DNA from: Tyto alba
Taxonomy: Eukaryota; Chordata; Aves; Strigiformes; Tytonidae
NCBI RefSeq assembly: GCF_018691265.1
Contig: NW_024881295.1
Location: forward strand, 12,506,314 to 12,570,313
Length of the DNA stretch: 64,000 nt
Direction of reading: 5' to 3'
Part shown: positions 36,556-49,600 of the stretch, one piece after another
Layout of the letters: every line of letters starts with the position of its first letter
How positions within the stretch are numbered: the stretch's first letter is position 1
Position numbers and translations under genes: made by a program
The notes under the pieces: model-generated
Seen by the model: the letters and a program-made list of their open reading frames with translations, nothing else
What the model was told of the DNA's origin: nothing
Databases searched by the model: none

Positions 36556-38633
36556 GAAAAGCACAATATCAAACAGATTTGATAGTAACTTGCTAACAGT
36601 TACCACCAGCAGAAAAAGATGGCTTTATCCTGAAAGGCAAATGAAACCACCTGACATCAGACAAAGAACAGCTCACAGGTCCTCATCACCATGACACCGA
36701 AAAGCATATCAGAACATTAGCCTGGCATTCTCTATAGGAAGGATTGGCAGTGGTAAGTGGTAGCAGATCTACATTACAATCAATAGCTCAGGCTGGCATG
36801 ATCACCTTTTGCTAAGTATGTTTACAAAGTGCAGTAGAAGTTAATATTCAGTGAAAGTTCAATAGCCACTGTTGATTCAGCATATTAGTCCATAGCAGGA
36901 GATTTTCCTGTTAGTTTGCAAATATGCACACTGACAAAACACAAGAGAGCTAATGTTAGCAATGTGCTATTGCACATTTTAATCTAGGCCATCATTGTAC
37001 AACAGATTTTGCAGAGACTGAACCTGTGCTGCTCCCTTCCTGTAATTCACCATTAACAACAATTATGAATCCCGTATAAGCATTATAGTGAGACTATTGA
37101 AGCCTCTCTACATACCCATCAACATGCTGATGCATGAGCCCATTTTGCAGCATCACAGCACCATAGTGTGAATCCAGTGATGCCCACAAGTGCAGGTGCA
37201 TGGAAGAACAGCACACAGCTGACACACTGCATCCACCAGCTCAAGCAAGTATCACTGCAAGAGGTATCCTCAGGTTTTGAGCACCAAATGGATACTCTGA
37301 ATTTCCAAAGCTGGAAACAATGAGAGCTGCAGGTTACGCTGCTTCAGCTGAATTCCAACTAGAGTTACGACTACATTCATTCATTCTATGTGAAGTTATG
37401 ATAGCAATAAAAAGCTCCAAAATATATAAAATGTGTTCATTGTCATTTTAATGGCATGTCAGATGTGCAAATAACTGTCTCCAGCAAAGAAGCTAGTGCA
37501 GCTCCCACAGACTCATCTAGAGGGAGGATCCTTCCTTAATATGTACTATGAGGGAGCTCTTACTGCAGCTCTGATAAATTTACTCTATAAAGGAAGTAAA
37601 GGTATTCTTAATATAAAGAGTACTATCACTTCTTGCTACAAGATATTATATCGTTTTCTGCACCTGACAAAGCATCTGGCCAATCTTGGGAAAAAGAGTG
37701 AGAATTCATGGCCTGTAGCACTCTTGCAAACTGAACTCAATTTTTCAAAACACCTCCATAGAACGCCCCAGGATCAACAGAGGAACACAGCCATGGTGCA
37801 GCACCAAGATCTCCTTCTGTTAACACAAAAGAGCCACAGTAGGATCTATTAAAAGTTAGAGGTGAGCCACAAGCTTGCTCTTTGGTTATAGAATTAAATG
37901 AAACTATAAAGTGGGACGTAGATTTGAAATTTGGCCAGGCTTCTAGTTTGATTGCAAGGGCACCAGATTGTTCAATATGATTAACTCTAAATGGTGGAAG
38001 ACCCTTGAGGTCACAATTTTCATAAACTTTTTGTTGTTTCTCAACAGCTCCAGTTTGTTGTTGGCTGTATATTTTTTCTGCTTAAAGACTGAAGCAGTTC
38101 TAAAGGTCCTTTATTTGGGCCTTCCTTTCCCAAATTCCCAGCAGTCCTGCTTTTCAGACTTTAACACTTGCTCTCTGTGTGGAAATTAATTCAGTTCTAG
38201 AAACAATATCAAGGTTCTTAAAAGATTACTAAAAAAAACCCAAACTCAAGACATTAAAAATGTTTTTGGCAGTTCTGTCATCAACCAACATATGACCCTT
38301 TAGTACACAAATACTTTTCCTCTAGCTGTTTTTTTGAAATAATAGATAATCTTATTTCCCCTCTGTCCTGGTTTCAGCTTCGATAGAGTTAATTTTCTTC
38401 CTAGTAGCTGGTACAGTGTTGCATTTTGGATTTAGTATGAGAATAATGTTGATAACACACTAATGTTTTAGTTGTTCCTAAGTAGTGCTTATCCTAAGTC
38501 AAGGATTTTTCAGTTTCCTGTGCTCTGCCAGGGAGCAGGTGCACAAGGAGCTGGGAGGGAGCCTGGCCAGGACAGGGACAGCTGACCCCAACTAGCCTAA
38601 GGGATATTCCATACTATAGAATGTCATGCTCAG

Positions 38634-38640
38634 TATATAA
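38634..38640 (+). promoter_or_regulatory. LTR TATA box
   Basis: TATATAA within the solo LTR, followed by ACTGGGGGGAG. In an LTR this is the U3 promoter, with transcription expected to start some 25-30 bp downstream. Whether it is still active cannot be told from sequence. Confidence 0.6.
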
Positions 38641-38821
38641 ACTGGGGGGAGTTGGCTGAGAGGAGCGGATCACTGTCAGTTGGTAGTGAGCAGTTACATT
38701 GTGCATCTCTTGTCTTTTCTTGGCTTTTATTTCTCCCTCTTTTAAAAATTATATTAATTTTCATTACAGTTATTATTGTATTTTACTATTGTTGTTTTTA
38801 TTGTTATATTTTATTTTAGTT

Positions 38822-38827
38822 ATTAAA
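38822..38827 (+). terminator. LTR polyadenylation signal
   Basis: ATTAAA, a common variant of the AATAAA signal, lies about 185 bp downstream of the LTR TATA box and 125 bp before the LTR end, where the R region is expected. Confidence 0.5.
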
Positions 38828-38952
38828 CTGTTCTTATCTCAACCCACAAGTTTTACTTTTTCTCGATTCTCCACTGTATCCCACTGGGAAAGGGGAGGAG
38901 CAAGCAAGTGGCTACGTGGTTCTTAGTTCCTGGCTGGGCTTAAACGATGATA

Positions 38953-41900
38953 ACCTCACAGAACTGATTTTCCATTATTTTAACTTAACTCTCAAAGTAC
39001 TCATGCAAGAAATATTATATCTAATTATGTATAAACTGAAAGATATTTTGTTTCTTCATGTAGACAGTAAACTCTCTGAATTACCATGCATCTCATAAAG
39101 AAACAGTGATGAGTTCAGCTGGCTCTTCTTGTGGTTTTCTAAAGCTTCCATGGCAATATAGCTCAACAGCAGTAATACATGCAGATCATTTGCCCAGGCT
39201 ATGAAAATAAATCTATGCAGAATTTGCTTGATTTTATCCGCTTCTAAAAAGTCCAAAACTTAGACCAGGTTTAAACAAAGTAAAGAGGGTATTACATAGC
39301 ATATGTGGAAACCAGGTATGTTATTCTCTAAGTGAAGTTCAACTCTGGAGTTAAAAACTTTACAACTCAGACCCTAATTCTGGAAGGGATAAGGTCAAGC
39401 CTTTAGATATAAAATAGTGCTAACTCTTGGTGAACCAAACTGTCTTGCTACCTATTACTATAAAATCTCATTTTATCAGCAATTTACACCTAATCTCTCA
39501 CAATACTCCACGCAGAGTGGGATGATGTAAGGAAACATCTTAACATAAAAGGTTTCTTCTCTTCTAGAAAGATTCACCCAGAAGTATGACAAATGAGAGG
39601 GGACTCAATTCAGGCCTAATGCAATAGACTGCATCTGCTCGTGTCCATTCTGAAAACACCTGGGAATAGAACAAAATTTAGTAATTGCTATTCTGCCCTA
39701 TTGTATAGGCAGTGATTGGTGGTACAGCTACTTAACAGAGAAGTCTGTATGAAGCAAACAGTCATAAAAATAGTTCAAAATATCTTAATTAGAATAATAC
39801 AATATGCATAGACCGCTCATCATACTTGCTGTTGTAATTTATAATTAATCCACGACTACAACACAAAGCTTTGTGGTCTAGACATTTAGTTCAGAGAGGT
39901 GATGAGCATGCACAACTCTGATTTCCTGGGAAGCAGTGGGTATTCAGCACCAATCAGAAATAGGCCAAGAAGCTTAATATGAAGAGAGTAATAAGCCTAT
40001 TATTATGGGAGGAATTGCAAGACTGGAAATGGAATTATACAACTTGTATTTACTTTTAATCCCTGAAATCTATCACCTAGAAGGAAGTGATTTTAAAAAA
40101 TGTTATTTTACATTGGTTGAGAATGTCATTAATCTATGATAGAAATGCTGGGGTTTTTTTGGTGTTTTGTTTAGTTTTGTGACAGTAGCTTCATTTCTTT
40201 ATTTTGATTCATAAGCAGTGGATTTCAGTACCTAACTGTAAAAGAGAGAATGCCCCAAATGTCTTCCAACATATGGGAGAGGTCAGCAAAACTTATAGCA
40301 AAATACAGCCTGTATCAAAAAGAAGCAGCCCAAAATAAGTATGTAGTAATAACTTCCCAGTACTACAAACAGTACCTTGCAGAGATCAGAACTGTTTAAA
40401 ACATAAAACATTGCAACATGTACTTCTTTGCTACACAGTACAGGACATTTTATCATGGGTATGATACTTCACACCTAGATTTCCAGGTACTTTAACACAG
40501 CTGGGTAAAAAATAGTGTTATCCACATTTTGAAAGTGAGGGAACAGAAGACACATGGCTCAAAGTCTCACAGCAGATCAGTTGCAGAGCCTGAAACTTAT
40601 TTCATATCTCTCGATTTTCAGAGATGCCTCACTGAATTTGATGCTTTAGGAAAATAGGACAGGTTCCTGAAAATGAATTTAGAAAGCTCAGCATCTGTTA
40701 ACGTAATTAATTAATTGAAAAATGGCCACATTGAAGTTTCCCAAAGTTGCCTTGAACACTTTCCTTACAGTAGGTATGTTCAAGGAAAATCCCAGAATAT
40801 CCCTACTAAACAGAAGATGAAGAAAAAGAAAGACTGTGATATCCCTTGGGAATGGTAGAAAACAAGAAAACAAAATACAGCAGCTGTGACAAGTCAACAG
40901 CCTACAGTGTTTGGGGCTGAAACATTATTTTTATGATAGCTTCAGATGAGACTGTGAGTCACAATATCTTATTTAATTGATTATCCAAATGAATAGTTTT
41001 CTCAGACTTCAATCATACTGTATGGGAACATGCTTCATATCTTGTCTTTGCTGGAGGAAGGCCTGTCCTTGTGGGTACTTAACCTGGGTTGACTACCTCA
41101 ATTTTAAGTAGTGGTGAAATGTGTCATTTAAACTTAAGCTCCTAGTAGAAATTGAAGCCTGTGGGAGAAAATGAGCTTGAATTGAGCTATTTACTTAGCT
41201 AAAAATCCAATTAACTTGCTTCACTCCTCTTTTAATCCAGGTTAACTATGCCTTCATTTATCTGTAGGACAAATACACCACTGATATCAAGGGAAGTAAA
41301 GAGTAATTGCGTACCACAGTATATATCCATGAGATCAACTCACGACCATTGTGAGTTACATGCTAATAATATCAAGATAAAACCAGGCCCTGTTACTGCT
41401 GGGGCAGCCATTATTTCTGTTTTTCAGTTGGCTTTTAATATCTGTGCCTGAGGCCAGTTTTGCTTAATTCATAACTTTGTTTCAGAAGACAAACTTCGTC
41501 TCAATGGCTGCTTTATTTGGGATCTCCATCTGCACCTCAGGGGAAAAAAAAAAAGTACTAGATACTGTTGCCTGTAGATAGTCAAATCTATAGACCACCC
41601 CACTGAATTATTCACGGTAACTACTAGGGCCATTTTCCCAGACTTATACAATCAGAACAAAGTAGTCCCATCTGGGTGAAAAATCAGTTTCTGATAGTTT
41701 CATGTTTGCTAACGTCAAGTTTACAGAGAACATAATTTAAAAGAAAGGGATTATTTATAGGAGTGGAGTAAGAAGCCAAGTACAACTAAAACTTGTTTTG
41801 CAATACATGATCCACTATGGTTTGGGGAAAGTTGCAGAAAATTAAGTTACGTTTAAAAAACAAAAGCATAATTTTTATTATTTTTTAATATATTTATGAC

Positions 41901-42536
41901 ATGCTGGAAGGCCAGCATCAAGTCACAGAAAAGTCATTTTTAATAACCACAGTATACCTAGGAATTTCAGTTATGCTGACTGGTTTGTTGTGAGCAGACT
42001 GGTAACATAGCCTATTATTAAGATTGCATAATACTTCCAATTTATACAATCTTGTTTGAAGTCCAGAAAAGTCATAAAGAACTCAAGCTACTGAGACTAA
42101 AATTCCCCATGCTCAGGGTATGCCTCGGGATGAATTCATTTGGACATTTTCAGCCAAAATGGTTTGGTCATCTCTAAGAACAAAGTGAGAGAAATATCTG
42201 TTGTTACTTGACTCCCTCCACTCCCCATCTATTAAAAAATCAGTTAAACAAATTTAAAAATCATGTAACACTTTCTCAGATCATTTTGATGTTTTGAAAC
42301 ATTCGTAAGATTTTGAAACACTAAGATTAACGTTTGGAAGAAAGTGGTCTTACATCAGGAAGGCACACTGTTTCATCCCCTTGAACTGAGCTCTAATTCG
42401 ATCATATTAAAAACACTTGAAAAGCCAGTTTGCCCATGCTAAGCAGAATTTTCCTCAACTTTGCAGTGAAAACTCCCTCAGAGATGTTAGTACTGAGCAC
42501 GTAATCATCATTTCCAGCTGCTGGAGGATGGGAATT
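38953..42536. other. Unique AT-rich sequence between two solo LTRs
   Basis: About 3.6 kb with no retroviral coding remnant, so the two flanking LTRs are not the ends of one provirus; they also belong to different families and point in opposite directions. Contents are a GGGG-T7 tract at 40150-40160 and short motifless open frames. No gene was recognised. Confidence 0.6.
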
Positions 42537-42724
42537 TGTGGTGGGATGAACATGGCTGGACACCAGATGCCCACCAGAACCACTCTATCACTCTCCCTCC
42601 TAAACTGGACAGAGGAGAGAAAATATAATGAAAGACTCATGGGTTGAGTTCTCATTTGTCAAGAGATCATTCACCAATTACTGTCACAGGTAAAACAAAC
42701 TTGACATGGGGAAAATTAATTTAA

Positions 42725-42730
42725 TTTATT
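42725..42730 (-). terminator. LTR polyadenylation signal (minus strand)
   Basis: AATAAA on the minus strand, in the conserved context GGTAATAAATTAAATT, about 190 bp before the LTR 3' end. This is the expected place for the R-region signal of the LTR. Confidence 0.6.
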
Positions 42731-42940
42731 ACCAATCAAATCAGAGTAAGATAATGAGAAATAAGAACTAAATCTTAAAACACCTTTCCCCTACCCCTCC
42801 CTTCTTCTCAGGCTCAACTTTACTCCCAATTTTCTCTACCTCTCTCCAACAATGGCACGAGGGAATGGGGCTTGTGGTCAATTCACCCTTTGTTTCTGCT
42901 GCTCCTTCCTCCTCAGTGGAAGATTCTTCACACTCTTCAT

Positions 42941-43380
42941 CTGCTCCAGCATGGGGTCGCTCCCATGGGACAGAGTCCTTCACAAACTTATCCAATGTGG
43001 GTCCTCCCATGGGCTATGGTTCTTCATGAACTATTTCAAAGTGGGTCCCTTGTGCAGGGTGCAGTCATTCAGAAACAGACTGCTCCAGCATGGATCCCCC
43101 ATGGGGTCACAAATCCCCACAGTAAACCTGCTCCAGCGTGGGCTCCTCTCTCCATGGGGCCACAGGTCCTGCCAGGAGCCTGATCGAGCACAGGATTCCT
43201 CCAGGGTCACAACCTCCTTCAGGCACATCCACCTGCTCTGGCGTGGGGTCCTTCACAGGCTGCAGGTGGAGATCTGCTCCACCATGGACCTCCTTGGGCT
43301 GCAGGGGCACAGCCTGCCTCACCATGGTCTTCATCACAGGCTGCAGGGGAATCTCTGCTCCAGCACCTGGAGCACCTCCT
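42941..43380 (-). repeat. Degenerate tandem repeats of about 45-50 bp inside the LTR
   Basis: On the plus strand, units beginning with CTGCTCCAGC-like words start at about 42941, 42987, 43032, 43081, 43128, 43180, 43233, 43274 and 43355. Spacing is mostly 41-53 bp. Each unit continues with (G/A)TGGGGTCC, a CCCATGGG-like core and a CAG/GTCCTTCA-like tail. On the minus (sense) strand the units read as repeated Leu-Glu-Gln and Leu-Gln-Pro phrases in one frame. This internal repetition appears to be a property of the LTR family. Confidence 0.8.
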
Positions 43381-43586
43381 ACCCCTCCTTCTGCACTGAC
43401 CTTGGTGTCTGCAGGGCTGTTTGTCTCACATATTCTCACTCCTCTCTCTGGCTGCAGTTGCCATTGTACAGGGGTTTTCCCCTTCTTAAATATCACAGAG
43501 GTGCTACCACTGTCATTGCTCATGGGATTGCCCTGGGCCAGTGGCGGGTCTGTCTCAAAACTGGCTGCAGTGGCTCTGTCAGACAT
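43107..43586 (-). other. Sense-strand open frame within the LTR (159 codons)
   Basis: A minus-strand ATG-initiated frame runs through the LTR repeat units and yields a Pro/Glu/Gln-rich sequence with repeated LQP and LEQV phrases. It starts upstream of the TATTTAA element (43486-43492), so its ATG would not be in a transcript started there. No retroviral domain is visible. I list it as an unusual open stretch inside a mobile element, not as a gene. Confidence 0.2.
43486..43492 (-). promoter_or_regulatory. LTR TATA-like element (minus strand)
   Basis: TATTTAA on the minus strand, followed by GAAGGGG, sits about 180 bp from the LTR 5' end, where the U3 core promoter is expected. It is a weak match to TATAAA. 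Confidence 0.4.
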
Positions 43587-43669
43587 GGGGGAAGCTTCTG
43601 GCAGCTTCTCACAGAAGCCACCCCTGTAGGCCCCCCGCTATCAAAACTTTGCCACTCAAACCCAGTACA

Positions 43670-46600
43670 GCACCTGAACAGCAACTGTTATCCCCCCACC
43701 TTCCAGTCTTGTGAGCAAGCAGCCCTTTCACTGAATGCAACACAGAAAAGAGATTTCAGGGCAGGAGAAGAGAGGATTGGGCAAGGATCACGGACAACTA
43801 GGACAAAGGGGAGAAAAGACACCAAAGCTGGCCAGGGAGATCATGCTTTCTATGTGATTGAGTAGATCACTGAGGAGAAAGAATTTCTGATGTTTCAATA
43901 ATCCCTCAGTCTGAGAGCCAGGGAAGGAGCAGAATATAATTTCCTTCTGAAACACTGAACTGTTTGTGCTGTGGAAACAGCCTCTGCTTTCTGTAAAGAA
44001 ATATTGCTGAGTTTTAGATGGGCAAAAAATGCAGTTGTTGGGTGCTAGGGGAAGAGGTTGAGGGAAGATGTGTCATCTTGGATGTGAATGAAAAAATTCC
44101 TGAAGCTCAAGAAAATATTCATATATTTGGGACGTTTTTTCTTGTCTGGGTCCAATATTTAAACAGAGTTCTACAGGAAAAAAATGGCACGTGAAAGCTG
44201 ACCAAAACCTGGATTTTAAGTCTGTCTATCAAAGGCTGAGTAATCATTAAAAATATACAATTTAGCAATAATCATTAATTCTGTGCTTTGGTTTTTTGGA
44301 TGTCAAAAGTATGATTCTGCAGAAATCCTAGCTGCAACTCATATGAGGAGCTAGGCACTGAAATAGTAAAATCCTGATACAACAGCCAGGAACCTGAAAA
44401 AATGCAGGCTTCTCATATGAAAAACTAGTGTCTAATTTCAACTCAAGTCTTACTTGGGCTTCATTTTTTCTGGGTATAAAATGAAAACCATATCACCCCC
44501 TAACCTCATGGGTTTGGTGTTGAAGCTAGAAGAAAGCCTATGCAGCAGTCAGACATTCAGTGATGGGCACTGCCAAAAAAACAAAAGGAAAAATAATTAA
44601 TTTTCTCTTCAGACAGGGTTTTAGTAATGGGGTATAAAAGGCCTTGTACCAAACAATGAAGTTAATACAAGATTATTAAATAAACACCATCTATTTTGTG
44701 CACCAAATGAAGCAGGGTTCCTGTCAGAAAAATAGTATAGGATCATAATTAAAACTGGCCTTATATAGAAGAAAAAGACTGAATTAAAATTGCATAGGCT
44801 GGATTGTGCAGGCAGGGAATTACCGAATTACTTCATGGATTTTTCATTTTGCAGGCTTAATAATGTTTTGGCATTTTTTTAAACCTCACTTACTGTTAGT
44901 ATTTTAAAATCTACAACGAAGGAATGGATAGTTTCTCCATGCACAAATACAGCCCTTTTCACTTGGCTTAGCTCTTCTTTTATGTGACTATGCAGAGTCA
45001 AAGCTAGGTCATGCTCTAATAATGAGCACAGACTTGCACAGAGTGCATATTCCCAATTGTATACAACCTACTTACATCTATTATAGATCTCTCCAAAATG
45101 CCTGACTCTACACTGATATTTTAACAAGGTCTGTAGTCAACTCCTCTCATTTTGGTAACACATAGTGTACAACAACAATGCTCTTAACTTTCATAGTTTT
45201 CTTACAAAAGGTGTAAAAGTAATTTCTGTTTATTAAATGAGCCTTTCCAACTCTTCTGAATGTCATTTTTTTCAGAGGTTAAAAGCATGACTGACTGAAG
45301 CATTTTTATATCTTTCCCAAAAGGATGTTTAATTTTGTCACAAATGCTTATGGACTACTTTAAGGTTTTTAGGGTTAAAAAAACCAACCCAACCACCTTC
45401 TAGATTAAAGAGCATTCACAGGAACTACTTTACCTGTGTTGTAAATATATCCACCTCTGGATCTTAAGAAAGCAGCTGTTTAACATTTCATATAAACATC
45501 ACACTGAGAAACAGGGCTGGAAGAAAAGGAAATGACTGTGTCTAACTACAGACAATTGGAAAGACAGAACATAATTAACCAAAATGGAATTTTCCCTGTA
45601 CCCTAAGATTGCCACGCCTGAACTAAACTAAACTAAAATGCAATGAGATGCCTACATTTCCAGAAGCAGACAGTACTTTAGGTTTTTCCTATCACCCTGA
45701 ACACTGCAACTCTAGTAAGAAAGTTTTCTGAGGCACAAATTCAGCGTGAGCTTTAGAACAGCCTCCATTACAAATGCAAGAAGGAAATAACTTGTATTTT
45801 TGCTTTGACAGATTTGCTAGATCTAATCCAAGAAAGTGAGTAACAGAACACTTTCCCTACTGTTAGAGAAAGCCAGAATTTTAACCAGGTCCTTAATCAG
45901 ACTTCAGTGAATCCAATTTTCATTGTTCATCTCTCTCTAAACTAGATGTAGGGATGGCTTCTGACTTCTCCTCTTTTAAAAGTGAGCTTCCTCAACCAAA
46001 AAATCCTCTGCAAAAAAGGAAAATAAGCAGAAACCCAAACAAATAAATTTGGTGATACTCTCTTATGGTGAAAACAACATTTTTTTACAGTGTCTCATTT
46101 CAATCAGATTATTAGTTACTAAATTAAACTGAAGAAATATATCAAAATTTGGAAGACATTCATAATTGAAACAAAGGCAAAGCTCCTAAACCGTTCAGTA
46201 TCAAAGGGACATGAAGTCAGCACATAACCATAAAAGAGTCAGGTTTACAGCTACTGAATTCATCACGGGTGTTATGAACCTGCTAATTTCTACGAGGGTA
46301 TTTTGGCATCATGTAGTTGGTAATTTAATAATGTTTTTAGAAAACACAACTATTCAGTTTATCTGCATAATAGAAGGTAACACATCTGTTCAATTTACTC
46401 ATTCAGGCCAATTTGCTTCTAGCCTTATATATGAAGAAAATAGTTTTCAACATTTTTTCTTAATCTGAGAGGAGGAAAGGCAAAATGTTGGAACAGTCTT
46501 CATGGCAGATCAGAGCAGCAGGAGGAAGAACTTGTCTGTAAGTTTTTAAAATCTTATGAGGTTTTCCAATACTTTCCAGCCTTTGGGCATTTTGTGGAAG

Positions 46601-49600
46601 TACTCATAGAAGTCTCTTATTCATGTCTGATTAAAAAAAAAAATATAACAAAACCAAACCACCAAAAAAAAAAGATAGGGTACTCCACACCTGATAGAAA
46701 ACAGAACCTTGGATTTTTCTCAGTTTGCTCTTCTGTACAAAACAAATCAAGCTAAAGTAATAAGCAACTTTAAAAATTATACCTTGTATCTAGTCAGAGC
46801 TGAACGCAATAGGTTTGAATGTTGCTACATCAAATTAAATGAAGGACTGTCCTGTTTCAAAATATAAGTTATTTAAAAAGTTAGATAAAAAAATATAACT
46901 TCTGGCATAGGCTAGAGCAAGGCAACTCAGAGACTGACACATGAAAGATGGTAAAGAAAACATGAATTTACAGAAAAACTTCCCTGTAAATTGCAATATT
47001 TTTTCACACTGGATTTCATAATTGGTTTCAGTTCTGGTAATCTGCTTTCAATAGCACATTATGAAGGAGTATGTCATTGCTCATCTGTTTGTTCTGCAGA
47101 AATAATCTTCCGTCTACCAAAATTTAAAATTCCTTCACCTTTCATGAACCTGATCCTAATAATAAAAAAAAAGGATAAATGGTAGCTCCAGGTTATCAGT
47201 TCCTGAGTTGCAATTATTTAATGTATGTCACTTTAGGACCTGAACATTTCTGTTTTCTGTATCCTAAAGAATGCCTAGAGTAGTCTTTGACTAAGGCACA
47301 GCACAGGCTTTCACTGACACCATCCAGGATGTAAACTGCAGCAATCAAGTCTGTAGAGTAAGAGACTATGGGACAAGAAAGCTCTTACTACTGATTTGTA
47401 CGAGATCAGTACTTTCTCTTTCCTTATTTACACTTAAATATAGGCACCTAAGCTGAGATATTGTAAGTTATTTCCAAAATAATGAAAATGTCAAATCAAG
47501 AAAAGGCCTCTAGCACAAGAATTTAAGGCAATCCTGGCCAGACATATTGACAGACAGAGAATGGAGGTTTTTTGTAGAGTTCAAGAAGTTGCTCAGAAAT
47601 ATTTAAGATTAGTATAACTCTTTTTTAGTGTGATTCCAATGAATGGAAATTTTTCTATGCTCAGCTGCAATTAATTTTACCACATTTTGTTTTATATAAA
47701 TTTGCCAATCTATTTGTTTCAAAATGTACTGCACACCTGAGATTTCATTAAACAAGGTCAAAGATGAGATTTGTGATGTTTCCAACCTTCAGATTTTGTT
47801 CTAACGGTATTCTAACATGTAAATGTAACTGTAGATTCCACGTATTATAAGAAGTATATACACTCATTATACTGCTCTGATTTTAATCTTTTCAGTCTCT
47901 AATTCTTAAGTCTAAATTGTTGAAAAAAATAATCAGCAGAAAAGTATCTATAATATAGAATTGACTGTGGAGAAGGCCATTGCTGAACTATTTGAAATTA
48001 TCTAGTCACATGAACAGAATTTTGAATTTTTGTGTCTTCTGATTTTTCTTGATGTTATCATAGTCTGGCATGTTTTCCATATGGAGCAAATAACATTTTG
48101 GAGCTTGGTTTCAAGAGAAGGGAGTATATTTTATAAACATGAGGAAGATTATATATTATACAGGAAGCTAAAGAACATAGCTTCAGATACCATCAGGGTA
48201 TTATAACTTGATAGCAAAACAATAATTTTATTGTCAACCTCACTTCAAAAGCCTGTTCCTTTCTAAGCTATAGTTCTTCAAAGGGTAATAGACATACCTG
48301 TGTGAATTAAATTTGTAGGACTAAACCTTTAGCACCTCCAAACTTGATAACACTAACAACTCTGAATGAGTTTGCACATGGAATTAGTCTTCTTGATCTC
48401 ATCTGAGCACTCTCAACAGACGGTGCAGAAAAACAATCCAATGGAGTCATCCTTGAAGTTATTCAAATACACAAGCTTATTCAAGATCAATGCATTGATT
48501 TGCAATCTGGGAAATGCCATGAGTTGACCTTCTATATAAACTTCTAAGGAGCTTCAATATTCCTTTGTTTATTCAATTAATCTAGTAAAGTATAGAATCT
48601 CAATTTTTTATGCAAGAATAATTCCCACTCCATAGTCCCAGATGTTTTCCTGGATGCAATTTCAACAATTCTGTGTCTTATTTGATGTCTTTCATTAAAT
48701 TTGTAATGCATTTAAAATATCATTCTGACCAATCAAGTGTAAAGAGACATGAAAATGAAGTGACTCACGCAATGGGAATTAAATCTTACACTGTGTTGTC
48801 ACCTATTCTTTTAGGGATGGATTTCATTTACAATTTAAGCTTCCGTCACACATCACCAACAATGCAAACTGGAGAACATATTTTACAGTCCTTAAATGTG
48901 GATTTGGATTGCAGAAATCTTATGATATATATTTTTAAACAAACATCTTAGGTTTTGTGGTTAAGCCATAACTACTCCTTCCTTCTTGAAAAGTAAGAAA
49001 ATGCATAAAACTACTTCAAGCATTTTGTAGAAATACCATGATTAAAACTTGCAAAGCTCCCTTAAAAAGAGAACTAATTTGGCAATAGACTAAACAAGGT
49101 TTGTCAGAAGCCCTTCCTTCCAAAGCATCTTGATACCAACATACCAACACTCAAGTAAACTTTAAAAGAGGAAAAGTCTTTGCTAAATTGAGTCAAACAC
49201 AGTGGGCCAAACCTTAAGCCTCTGTAAGTTAACAACAGCAGAACAAGGTTGATGTCAGTGAAACAGTTAAAGTATGCTGGCTGAAGATGTAATTCAGTAT
49301 CTAAGGAAAACAAGCTAGAATGACATGGAGAGGAACAGTAAGAACAGTTTCGCACTGCATCTCTGTGCCTCATTTTCATTTGCCTTCCCACTGCATCAGT
49401 GTCTCTGATTCAATTAAAAGAAATTCCTGCATTTAACTTCATTTCTTAATGTGGTGTGGTTGCCCTATATACACAAAAGAATTGCAAGAGTTAGAACAAG
49501 ATAAAACCCATGTACACCAAAACCTGTCTCTGATGATATGCCAAAACAAAAGTTGCATCCAAAATTCAGCCTAAGAGTGGCAGGGGTGCATGCGTGTGTG

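Larger units (their letters stand above)
29061..38363. other. Unique AT-rich sequence, no gene recognised
   Basis: About 9.3 kb. Contents are T23 at 29251-29273, two minus-strand open frames of 78 and 88 codons in different frames (29652-29888, 29371-29637) without known motifs, and poly-A tracts at 35010-35029 and 36539-36555. There is an inverted repeat at 36181-36210 (AGTTTAACTCA/TGAGTTAACT). A 118-codon plus-strand frame at 37496-37852 shows no family resemblance. Two candidate regulatory clusters are listed separately. Confidence 0.55.
38364..38952 (+). mobile_element. Solo LTR of an avian endogenous retrovirus
   Basis: The element starts TGTCCTGGTTTCAGC, followed by AGAGTTAATTTTCTTCC, a stretch around GATAACACACTAATG, a TATA region and a polyadenylation signal. 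It ends with CTGGCTGGGCTTAAAC and a decayed terminus near 38,952. This order matches, from memory, an LTR family that is abundant in neoavian genomes; I do not assign a family name. The flanking sequence holds no gag, pol or env remnant on either side, so this is a solo LTR left by recombination between two LTRs. The five bases before it (CCCTC) and after it (ACCTC) match at four of five positions, consistent with an eroded 5-bp target duplication. It contains no gene; short frames inside it are artefacts. Confidence 0.93.
42537..43669 (-). mobile_element. Long solo LTR (about 1.1 kb) of an avian endogenous retrovirus
   Basis: Read on the minus strand it opens TGTACTGGGTTTGAGTGG near 43,669, passes a TATTTAA promoter-like element and a series of degenerate GCTGGAGCAG units. 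It then has AATAAATTAAATTAATTTTCC and ends CCAGCCATGTTCATCC...CACA near 42,537. The whole order matches, from memory, a long LTR family common in neoavian birds; the family name is not assigned. No gag, pol or env sequence lies next to either end. I see no convincing target duplication (GGAATT before, GCACCT after). A 337-codon plus-strand open frame (42852-43865) runs antisense across and beyond the element and is a by-product of its composition, not a gene. The partial LTR at 1-85 has the same 5' end. Confidence 0.93.

Noticed and set aside
37496..37852. A 118-codon plus-strand frame considered as a gene
   Set aside because: No recognisable motif, no promoter or splice context, and AT-rich codon use typical of the surrounding non-coding DNA.
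38364..43669. The two solo LTRs as the ends of one provirus
   Set aside because: They belong to different families, lie in opposite orientation, and the 3.6 kb between them has no retroviral coding sequence.
42852..43865. A 337-codon plus-strand open reading frame, the longest in the window
   Set aside because: Most of it is antisense to the solo LTR at 42537-43669, has no protein motif, and its Cys/Ser/His-rich composition follows from the reverse of the LTR repeat units.
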